From NCBI GenBank assembly GCA_964517145.1, contig CAZFBN010000204.1:1-7711 (forward strand): 7,711 nt of DNA, written 5' to 3'. This stretch comes from JADJNW01 sp964517145. GTDB taxonomy: Bacteria; Bacteroidota; Bacteroidia; Chitinophagales; Saprospiraceae. Positions 1 to 4,499 of the stretch are shown here, piece by piece. The notes under the pieces are model-generated. The model saw nothing but the letters and a program-made list of their open reading frames with translations. It did not search any database and was not told where the DNA came from. The position numbers and the translations under genes were made by a program. Each line of letters starts with the position of its first letter. Position 1 is the first letter of the stretch.

Positions 1-44
1 AATTTTGAGTTCTTGGTGGGCGTGTTTTTTGTTTTTGTGCTTGC

Positions 45-93
45 CTGCAACGGTTGTACTACCGTACTTCGCCTTTTACTTAGTCAGTTGGAG
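45..93 (-). repeat. Weak attC-like site C
   Basis: Read on the minus strand, the site starts with CTCCAAC (93 to 87) and ends with GTTGCAG (51 to 45), approximating the R'' (RYYYAAC) and R' (GTTRRRY) boxes of integron attC sites. Between them ACTA pairs with TAGT and GTA with TAC. As at the two better sites, AACC directly precedes the GTT (AACCGTT). At about 49 bp it is short for an attC. CTCCAAC is nearly complementary (6 of 7) to GTTGAAG at the end of site A, which would make 51-654 a second, gene-poor cassette. Weakest of the three candidate sites. Confidence 0.22.
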
Positions 94-135
94 GTGCGGG
101 TATATTCACTTCACCCGTATTTTACTTTAAAAATT

Positions 136-270
136 ATGACTACAAAAATCCGTTCACAAGCTCTTACAGCCCGTAAACGGATAGTCTTTTTGGATGCTCC
201 GCAAGTTAGTATTAAACAAGATATGATGCAAGTAAATAGAATGCTTTTTTATTTACCAAAAAAAGGGTAG
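136..270 (+). CDS. Doubtful 44-residue ORF
   Basis: An ATG at 136 opens a 44-codon frame ending in TAG, encoding a basic peptide that starts MTTKIRSQAL and ends LPKKG. It is the only frame in the first 790 bases that looks at all protein-like. A short hairpin (CGGGT/ACCCG, about 97-117) lies just upstream. I do not recognise the peptide and see no clear ribosome binding site. It runs on the strand opposite to every confident gene in the window. The in-frame extension upstream to base 13 is a hydrophobic stretch with no clear start signal. Probably not a gene. Confidence 0.15.
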   Translation: MTTKIRSQALTARKRIVFLDAPQVSIKQDMMQVNRMLFYLPKKG

Positions 271-358
271 GGATGGCTCGGTTCGCGCTTTTAGGATAGG
301 GCTACGTGCTTGTTTCCTCCGTGTAGTCGCTCATTCACTACGCGCAGTGCCGCATCCC
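270..358. repeat. Imperfect dyad repeat element
   Basis: The element begins GGGATGGC and ends GCCGCATCCC, so its ends are imperfectly complementary. Inside, CGTGTAGT (about 319-326) pairs with ACTACGCG (about 336-343), allowing one G-T pair, to form an 8-bp hairpin with a short loop. The internal motifs (TTCGCGC, GGCTACG, CCTCCG) are more G+C-rich than the flanks. It resembles dispersed structured repeats found in some Bacteroidota genomes, but that family resemblance is from memory and a copy number cannot be judged from this window. Confidence 0.35.
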
Positions 359-428
359 AAAATAGCAGCTTTGTATTTTTTAGCTCATTGATGCAAATGA
401 AGAATAGAATAGCGCAATCATTGCTAAA

Positions 429-571
429 AGCTCCAGCGGGGCGACCTAATGATAGCAATTTCATTAGAAAATGGCATACCCCATCGGGATGACACTTTTT
501 GTACCACCCTGATGCGGTTTTATAATAAATGGACGATCCAATTGCTATAATTAGGTTACTCCTACGGAGTT
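429..571. repeat. Long imperfect palindrome, REP/MITE-like
   Basis: Two arms of roughly 65-70 nt (about 429-494 and 502-571) are imperfect reverse complements around a short loop (TTTTTGT). The outer parts match best: AGCTCC...GACCTAATGATAGCAATT on the left against the complement AACTCC...AACCTAATTATAGCAATT on the right. The inner ends also pair (ACCCTGATGCGGT against ATCCCGATGGGGT read in reverse complement). It has no coding capacity and no transposase beside it. The compensatory-looking differences suggest a mobile palindromic repeat or a structured RNA rather than a simple terminator. Each arm also contains its own small GC hairpin. Confidence 0.55.
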
Positions 572-648
572 AAGGCTTGATGCGCCTCTTATTTATTTTA
601 GAATGGTAGGCGGGATGATTCAAGGAGTTGCTTTCGGTCTTTTGACTT

Positions 649-783
649 CTTCAACGGTTTGCGGCTTGGCGTAGTAGGGGCTTTTCAGCACAATACTTGA
701 TACGAAGCACACAGTTCAAATTTAGCAAAAATGTTCATACGAAGAACGTCCGCCCCCATTACGCCAAACCGCTGTTATGTGCC
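649..783 (-). repeat. attC-like site A, end of 3.1-kb cassette
   Basis: On the minus strand the site opens with GGCACATAAC (783 to 774), 10 bases past the stop codon of the preceding gene, and closes with CCGTTGAAG (ending at 649). Between them two 21-bp arms (661-681 and 752-772) are reverse complements at 18 of 21 positions and enclose a loop of about 70 nt. This layout (R''-like box, long imperfect stem, R'-like GTT box, tight placement behind a stop codon) is that of a long VCR-type attC site. Spacers between boxes and stem are uneven (1 and 5 nt), and GTTGAAG misses the final pyrimidine of GTTRRRY. Confidence 0.45.
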
Positions 784-793
784 GTTTTTCTTG

Positions 794-1012
794 TTATCGA
801 TACAACCAATTTTTGAAACGTTTCTGCAATAATCCTAACAAAAGTCCCATTGATGGAACTAAAATAAGAGTCAAAATTAAGATCTTGAAAAGATTATGCA
901 AATGTCCAATGTGAGGCATAAGCAATGCGAAAAGAATATTGATTAGTGGATAAATGCAAAGCCAAGTTAGTAAAGCCATTTTCCACTTTTTAGGTTGTCC
1001 ATTTTCTGTCAT
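794..1012 (-). CDS. Small two-helix membrane protein, COG3224 C-terminal domain-like
   Basis: This 72-residue protein has a hydrophilic start followed by two membrane segments (about residues 13-33 and 43-61) and a basic tail ending NWLYR. The stretch PKKWKMALLTWLCIYPL closely resembles the C-terminal membrane domain of two-domain antibiotic-biosynthesis-monooxygenase-like proteins (COG3224), where a similar PPxKWKMALLTWLAxYPL follows a soluble ABM domain. Here the soluble domain is absent, and the ATG overlaps the TGA of the upstream SDR gene as ATGA, so the gene appears naturally short and translationally coupled. The function of this domain is not known. It is the last gene before the attC-like site. 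Family resemblance is from memory; the membrane topology is visible in the sequence. Confidence 0.75.
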   Translation of the reverse strand: MTENGQPKKWKMALLTWLCIYPLINILFALLMPHIGHLHNLFKILILTLILVPSMGLLLGLLQKRFKNWLYR

Positions 1013-1779
1013 AGAGGTTGAACTGGCGATTTTTTGTTAATGATTTTCAAGAAAAGCTTAGGGTTTATTCGTGAGCCGATTCTTAAGACTTTTACGATAC
1101 CAATAGGAATTTCAAACTTGTCCTTGCTTATTGCACTTAGGCTTTCAACAGCCACTTTTTCCGCTGAAATTCCCTTGTCTCTTTGCCCACGTTTATCTCT
1201 TGCTCCATTGTCTAATTCCGTATCAACAATTGGGGGTAATATTTCAAAAACCTTGACTGTTGTCCCTTCCAACTGTTTGCGTAATGAAATAGAAAACGAA
1301 TGTAAGGCAGATTTTGTAGCAGAATAAATAGGAACAATTGCCAAAGGTACAATACCTAAACCTGATGAAACATTGATGATGGCACTTTCTTTTTGCTTCA
1401 TAAAATGTGGTGTAAAAAGTGCCGTCAAATGAAATGTTGCTTCCAAGTTGATAGCGGTTTCATTATCGCCATTCAAATAGTCGGCTTCACCTTTTCTAAA
1501 ATCAATTTCTCGCTGAATACCTGCATTGTTTACAAGTATATTAATTGCAGGAAATTGTGCTATGCAAAAATTATACAATTCTCTGCGCTGGTCAATATCC
1601 GAAATGTCGCACTGTTTTGTTATGAGAGCAGGAAGCAAGCTTTTGGCTTCTTTCAATTTATTTTCTCTTCTGCCACAAATAATAACCGTATTGCCATTGG
1701 CAATCAATTTTTTTGCTAATTCGAAGCCAATGCCTGTAGCACCACCTGTAATTAAGATGGTATTTTTTGTTATTTTCAT
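1009..1779 (-). CDS. SDR-family NAD(P)-dependent oxidoreductase
   Basis: This 256-residue protein is a classical short-chain dehydrogenase/reductase with a Rossmann fold. The cofactor motif TGGATGIG lies at residues 11-18 and the structural NNAG at 84-87. The catalytic tetrad is Asn111, Ser139, Tyr152 and Lys156 (YSATK). Arg37-Arg38 after the second strand suggests a preference for NADPH. The overall character, including the LVNNAGIQ stretch, recalls the DltE-like group (COG3967), whose substrates are mostly unknown. The length is normal. The ATG lies 6 bases after the stop of the VOC gene, and the TGA overlaps the start of the small membrane protein, so the three are almost certainly one operon. 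Lacking a signal peptide, it should be cytosolic. Confidence 0.93.
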   Translation of the reverse strand: MKITKNTILITGGATGIGFELAKKLIANGNTVIICGRRENKLKEAKSLLPALITKQCDISDIDQRRELYNFCIAQFPAINILVNNAGIQREIDFRKGEADYLNGDNETAINLEATFHLTALFTPHFMKQKESAIINVSSGLGIVPLAIVPIYSATKSALHSFSISLRKQLEGTTVKVFEILPPIVDTELDNGARDKRGQRDKGISAEKVAVESLSAISKDKFEIPIGIVKVLRIGSRINPKLFLKIINKKSPVQPL

Positions 1780-1785
1780 AGCTGT

Positions 1786-2181
1786 TTATTGATTTAAATG
1801 CGCAAAAAATCCTACGTTGTTTCCGTCTGGGTCAATGACTTGTGCAAATCGTTGTCCCCAAAATGCATCCCAGGGCTCTTTGAAAGATTTGTAACCCGCT
1901 GCAATAAGTCTGTCATAAGTTTCATCAACTTCACTTGGTGTCTTACAAGCGAACTGCAAGCTAATTCTATTATCGCCTGTTGGTGCTTGCCAATTTGCGT
2001 TGGTGTGTAACATTGTGGTTTCGGGAATAAATCCGATACTGTAACCGTCTTCTGATGTAAACTCGACGTGGTGTTCGTTGTCCTGCCCTTCGGGAATTGG
2101 AAGCCCAAGTAGGCGATAAAATGAAAGGGATTTACCCAAATCTTTTACAGTGATACCCACTGTGTGTAATGAAATTGCCAT
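1786..2181 (-). CDS. VOC-family (glyoxalase/bleomycin-resistance-like) protein
   Basis: This 131-residue protein has the paired beta-alpha-beta-beta-beta modules of the vicinal oxygen chelate superfamily. The first module starts with LHTVGITVKDLGKSLSFY, giving a possible metal ligand His6. Gln76 in SLQF occupies the usual position at the start of the second module, and the C-terminus carries the typical DPDGNNVGFF. Members include glyoxalases, dioxygenases and antibiotic-binding proteins; the substrate cannot be read from the sequence. It is first in the VOC-SDR-membrane protein group, preceded by an 85-base gap after the DUF5655 gene that may hold a separate promoter. Together with the SDR it could handle a reactive carbonyl compound, but that is inference. 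Confidence 0.92.
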   Translation of the reverse strand: MAISLHTVGITVKDLGKSLSFYRLLGLPIPEGQDNEHHVEFTSEDGYSIGFIPETTMLHTNANWQAPTGDNRISLQFACKTPSEVDETYDRLIAAGYKSFKEPWDAFWGQRFAQVIDPDGNNVGFFAHLNQ

Positions 2182-2236
2182 TGTTTATGTTTTTAATGAT
2201 TCAATGGCACAAAGGTCTGCTATCCTTTTTTAGTAA

Positions 2237-2247
2237 GTGTTGCTCTA
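2237..2247 (-). promoter_or_regulatory. 11-nt motif shared with the Crp/Fnr gene leader
   Basis: TAGAGCAACAC (minus strand) lies upstream of the VOC gene and occurs identically at 3748-3758 upstream of the Crp/Fnr gene. In both places it follows a GTT-containing sequence within about 15 bases. It may be a shared operator or promoter part, or a trace of duplicated leader DNA. Confidence 0.25.
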
Positions 2248-2266
2248 TGTCAACGTTTTGTGATGA

Positions 2267-2665
2267 TTATGATATTTGGTAAGATTGTTTTATGAAGCCA
2301 TAAATTTCGTTTGTCAATTCATTTAGACTAGAAATTCGAATATGATTTTCATATTTACTGTTCCAAATGGAACTTTTAATTATTGGAAAATCGTTTTGCT
2401 CTTTTTCTGAATAAAACTTGATGTCTAATTGAGTCTTCATTGGTCTCACAATTAGGAAGGTTTTGTGATGAACAAATACAACGCAGTTTTTTGTTGCACT
2501 CACAGCTACGTTTTCCCAATCTATAATTTCTGCTAAAACCCTGTCAAATATAAATTCCAATTCTTCTGCTTTATTTTTGAAAAGGTCGCCAATGTTTACT
2601 TTCACGCAGTTATGCCATTGGTTGGGGTTTCTTAATTCTCTTTCACATTTGGTGCAAGTGTACAT
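2267..2665 (-). CDS. DUF5655 protein with N-terminal zinc knuckle
   Basis: This 132-residue protein opens with a compact Cys4-x2-Cys7...His18-x-Cys20 motif (CTKCERELRNPNQWHNC), a likely zinc-binding knuckle. It continues into a domain resembling DUF5655 (about residues 25-130), with the IVRPMKTQLDIKFY and HIRISSLNEL segments typical of that family. DUF5655 has no established activity; a knuckle of this kind is a common attachment. The ATG at 2665 lies 2 bases after the TAA of the upstream YdeI-like gene, indicating one transcription unit with it and the Crp/Fnr gene. It appears complete and cytosolic. I cannot assign a pathway. Confidence 0.85.
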   Translation of the reverse strand: MYTCTKCERELRNPNQWHNCVKVNIGDLFKNKAEELEFIFDRVLAEIIDWENVAVSATKNCVVFVHHKTFLIVRPMKTQLDIKFYSEKEQNDFPIIKSSIWNSKYENHIRISSLNELTNEIYGFIKQSYQIS

Positions 2666-2667
2666 AC

Positions 2668-3150
2668 TTATAAATCTTTCTTTTTTCTTGGTTTGGTTAC
2701 TTCAATTATCAATTTTGGTGCATTCATAATTTGCTTGTCAATGTCTTTTATTTTGTTGAGGGCAAATATTACACTTCGCTTTTTGCCAAGTGTTAAACCT
2801 TCAAAAATTGATTTTATTTTTTCGTCTTGTTCCAAAACGGCTTCTAAAATTTCTGGCATTTCCACTCCCAAAGGATTTGGGTCTTCGTTTAATTCAAAAT
2901 GAATATTATCGCCCAATTTTTTTTGAACAGTTTCTAAATTTTTGCTAGATAGAATAATAAAAAAGTTCCCATCGCCAAGGTGATTCAATCCGCATGCAAA
3001 AGTCAAACTATTTTCGAGTGTGCAGAGAAAACGTGTGAGCCGATTGTTTTTAAATTGGTTGATGATTTCAGCTTCAATTTTCAAAAAAAAGTATCCTCCT
3101 TTTCTTTTCTCTAATTGCCCAATTATTTGTTCGCTTTTGTAGGTGTTCAT
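2668..3150 (-). CDS. YdeI/OmpD-associated (DUF1905-like) family protein
   Basis: The start chosen is the ATG at 3150, giving 160 residues. A TTG at 3162 directly after the upstream stop would add four residues (frame MINI) but is less likely. The N-terminal part (about residues 14-90) is a small beta-rich domain of the DUF1905 type, containing GGYFFLKIEAEII and FACGLNHLGDGNFFI. The C-terminal part (about 95-150) is the helical YdeI/OmdA-type region, with IFEGLTLGKKRSVIFALNK matching the usual FxxLtpgkrRsliywI pattern. The extreme C-terminus is basic (TKPRKKKDL). Family members have been tied to bacteriocin or stress tolerance, without a known mechanism. It sits between the Crp/Fnr and DUF5655 genes with gaps of 12 and 2 bases. 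Confidence 0.85.
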   Translation of the reverse strand: MNTYKSEQIIGQLEKRKGGYFFLKIEAEIINQFKNNRLTRFLCTLENSLTFACGLNHLGDGNFFIILSSKNLETVQKKLGDNIHFELNEDPNPLGVEMPEILEAVLEQDEKIKSIFEGLTLGKKRSVIFALNKIKDIDKQIMNAPKLIIEVTKPRKKKDL

Positions 3151-3162
3151 AATATTTATCAA

Positions 3163-3732
3163 TTACAATTTTGATTTTATTCTGCTCAAAGTAGAAGGTG
3201 TCAAACCCAAATACGATGCAGCCATTTTGTTAGAAACCCTTACTAAAAAGTCGGGTTGATATTTCATAACCCATTTTACTTTTTCAATAGCGTCAAAACC
3301 CTGAAAGCCGTAAATGCGTTGCTGTGCTGTAATAAAACCTCGTTCCAAAATTTGTCTGTAAATTCTTGCAAATTGTGGTACTGTGTCCACCAATGTAAAA
3401 AAACTGTTTCTTGAAATTTTTAATAGTTCCGATTTTTCAATCGTCTGTACAAATTCAAAGGCAGGTGTTTGCTCAATGAGGCTTGGAAGTGCAGTACCAA
3501 AAGCTCCTTCAAAAGCAAAGTACCTTGTAGTTTCAATTCCTTCGTTGTTGGTGGTAAAAAGTCGTAAGCAACCTTTGTTAACAAAATAGTAATGTTTGCA
3601 AATCTGTCCTTGATTCAGAAGAAATTGATTCCGTTTCGTTGTCAGAGGTGTAAAATGAGAACAAATATGGTCGAGTGTCGGCTCGTCAATAATTGTCCTA
3701 TTCCTAAAATATGTTTTGAGTTTTTCGTACAT
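3163..3732 (-). CDS. Crp/Fnr-family transcriptional regulator
   Basis: This 189-residue protein has an N-terminal cyclic-nucleotide-binding-like beta-barrel (about residues 20-115; FLLNQGQICKHYYFVNKGCLRLF, then TRYFAFEGAFGTA) and a long dimerisation helix (about 115-145). The C-terminal helix-turn-helix is compact, with VSNKMAASYLGLTPSTLSRIKSKL running to the last residue. This minimal C-terminus is normal for Bacteroidota members. The barrel lacks the cAMP-binding GE...RxA signature of true Crp and the Fnr cysteine cluster, so the ligand is unknown. It is the first gene after the attC-like site and heads the YdeI/DUF5655 group, a position suited to local autoregulation and possibly control of the VOC-SDR group. 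Confidence 0.93.
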   Translation of the reverse strand: MYEKLKTYFRNRTIIDEPTLDHICSHFTPLTTKRNQFLLNQGQICKHYYFVNKGCLRLFTTNNEGIETTRYFAFEGAFGTALPSLIEQTPAFEFVQTIEKSELLKISRNSFFTLVDTVPQFARIYRQILERGFITAQQRIYGFQGFDAIEKVKWVMKYQPDFLVRVSNKMAASYLGLTPSTLSRIKSKL

Positions 3733-3747
3733 CTGTCTGTTTGTAGG

Positions 3748-3758
3748 GTGTTGCTCTA
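3748..3758 (-). promoter_or_regulatory. 11-nt motif shared with the VOC gene leader
   Basis: This is the second copy of TAGAGCAACAC (minus strand). It lies 15 bases upstream of the Crp/Fnr start codon and directly after the GTTATGTGCCATTT cassette boundary. Its closeness to the start codon favours a leader or operator role over a promoter hexamer. Confidence 0.25.
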
Positions 3759-3762
3759 AAAT

Positions 3763-3835
3763 GGCACATAACGGTTGGCATATCTGACGTAGCCGACTTT
3801 GCTGGTTATGGACAGGTATGTATTGTTGGGTGCTG
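3763..3835 (-). repeat. attC-like site B, start of 3.1-kb cassette
   Basis: On the minus strand the site starts with CAGCACCCAAC (3835 to 3825), which contains ACCCAAC, a perfect RYYYAAC box. It ends with AACCGTTATGTGCC, whose GTTATGT is a common natural variant of GTTRRRY. The inner part folds with CATACCTG pairing to CAGATATG (one mismatch), separated from the outer boxes by 4 and 6 nt, like the L-box stem of attC sites. Core length is about 66 nt, normal for attC. It begins 24 bases behind the stop codon of the cyclophilin-like gene and ends about 40 bases before the Crp/Fnr start, as expected between two cassettes. Confidence 0.5.
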
Positions 3836-3859
3836 TATTCATTTTTTTATTCATTTCTT

Positions 3860-4324
3860 TTAATTTTCTTCAAATAAAACCAAAATGTCACTTTCACCGA
3901 CTGCTTCTTTTAATCCTTCTATTTTTTTTATTTTCCCAATTTTTGAGTAGCTGTAAGATGTCTTAAAATCTTTATAAAAAAGAACAATTGTATTTGATTG
4001 CCACAACATTATGTCGCCCGAATAAATTTGATTTACTGCTATTTTCTCAGTTGGAAGTTCTTTCGGAAGAGCAGCATATTTTTCGTTATCATTCAAATCA
4101 TTCATTTGCAATTTTAGAGGTAACATGCTCACAAATGCTTTGGCAGTAGCATTTTCTTCTAATTTTACTTCAAATTTCTTTGAACCGATCTTTATAATAA
4201 TTTCATTACTTTGAGTGACTTCCATTTTAGAATTTTGTGTCTGTAAGTTTATAGGAATATTCCCTTTTTTTGAAGGAACATTAGTGCAAGAAAAAATCCA
4301 AATTAAAATCCAAATTAATCTCAT
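3860..4324 (-). CDS. Cyclophilin-like fold lipoprotein
   Basis: The start chosen at 4324 gives MRLIWILIWIFSC, a short lipoprotein signal with a plausible lipobox Cys (residue 13). An ATG at 4336 adds MIND in front and makes a 4-bp ATGA overlap with the acetyltransferase remnant. The mature part is a cyclophilin-like domain (Cyclophil_like2 type): IIIKIGSKKFEVKLEENATAKAFVSMLPL, then a central NDNEKYAALPKELP and GDIMLWQSNTIVLFYKDFKTSYSYSKIGKI. These are the usual conserved blocks. Such proteins lack proline isomerase activity as far as known. They are often encoded beside hexapeptide acetyltransferases and oxidoreductases, which fits the broken acetyltransferase just upstream. Likely attached to a membrane facing the periplasm. 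Confidence 0.88.
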   Translation of the reverse strand: MRLIWILIWIFSCTNVPSKKGNIPINLQTQNSKMEVTQSNEIIIKIGSKKFEVKLEENATAKAFVSMLPLKLQMNDLNDNEKYAALPKELPTEKIAVNQIYSGDIMLWQSNTIVLFYKDFKTSYSYSKIGKIKKIEGLKEAVGESDILVLFEEN

Positions 4325-4332
4325 ATCATTTA

Positions 4333-4499
4333 TCATATTTCTTTAACTATTCTTGCTGGAACACCTGCTACAACAGTATTTGGGGGACATCACTCCTGAC
4401 CACCGCACCTGCTGCTACTACTGAATTTTCTCCAATTGTCACACCTTGCAATATGGTTGCATTCGCAGCGATCCATGCATTTCGTTTGATTATAATGGC
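4333..4499 (-). pseudogene. Tail of a hexapeptide-repeat (LbH) acetyltransferase, frameshifted
   Basis: From about 4499 the reading frame encodes left-handed beta-helix repeats: NAWIAANATILQGVTIGENSVVAAGAVVRSDVP. This is the C-terminal signature of sugar or WcaF/NodL-type O-acetyltransferases. After DVP the frame reads QILL and stops with TAG at 4368. In the next frame the expected ending NTVVAGVPARIVKEI follows and stops with TGA at 4333-4335. One extra C in the run of five Cs (4382-4386) would restore VPPNTVVAGVPARIVKEI. So a 1-base loss in a homopolymer has broken the tail, unless it is a sequencing error. The catalytic N-terminal half is missing, replaced by a PIN-domain C-terminus. The repaired end overlaps the ATG at 4336. 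Confidence 0.8.

Larger units (their letters stand above)
1..793. other. Gene-free region rich in dyad repeats
   Basis: This stretch has no convincing protein gene on either strand; its longer open frames lie across repeats and have no recognisable protein character. It holds an attC-like site (45-93), a doubtful small ORF (136-270), a dyad element (270-358), a long imperfect palindrome (429-571) and a large attC-like inverted repeat (649-783). The concentration of inverted repeats suggests accumulated non-autonomous repeat elements or cassette ends. Bases 572-648 contain nothing I recognise beyond a weak AGGC/GCCT hairpin near 573-587. Confidence 0.6.
655..3771 (-). mobile_element. Candidate multigene integron-type cassette (3.1 kb)
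   Basis: Taking the attC-like sites at 649-783 and 3763-3835 at face value, cleavage between G and TT of each R' box defines a segment of about 3117 bp. It starts TTATGTGCC and carries its own R'' box GGCACATAA at the far end, the 10-bp complementarity expected between the start of a cassette and its own attC. Its six genes all run in the cassette direction. The first start codon is 40 bases inside one boundary and the last stop codon lies 10 bases before the other site. No integrase or attI is present. Cassettes of six genes are unusual, so an internal degraded site or a different repeat family remains possible. Confidence 0.35.

Noticed and set aside
13..135. N-terminal extension of the small plus-strand ORF as a membrane or secreted protein
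   Set aside because: The hydrophobic stretch comes from T-rich DNA overlapping the attC-like site, and there is no ribosome binding site.
310..492. 60-codon plus-strand open frame
   Set aside because: It lies across the dyad element and the left arm of the long palindrome, is low-complexity and Ser-rich, and resembles no protein.
429..571. Rho-independent terminator
   Set aside because: The dyad is far too long and imperfect, no gene ends into it, and there is no U-tract.
1034..1792. Plus-strand open frames opposite the SDR gene
   Set aside because: The minus-strand SDR has all its family motifs; the plus-strand products are featureless.
1812..2108. 98-codon minus-strand frame overlapping the VOC gene
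   Set aside because: It is an out-of-frame reading of the VOC gene with no family character.
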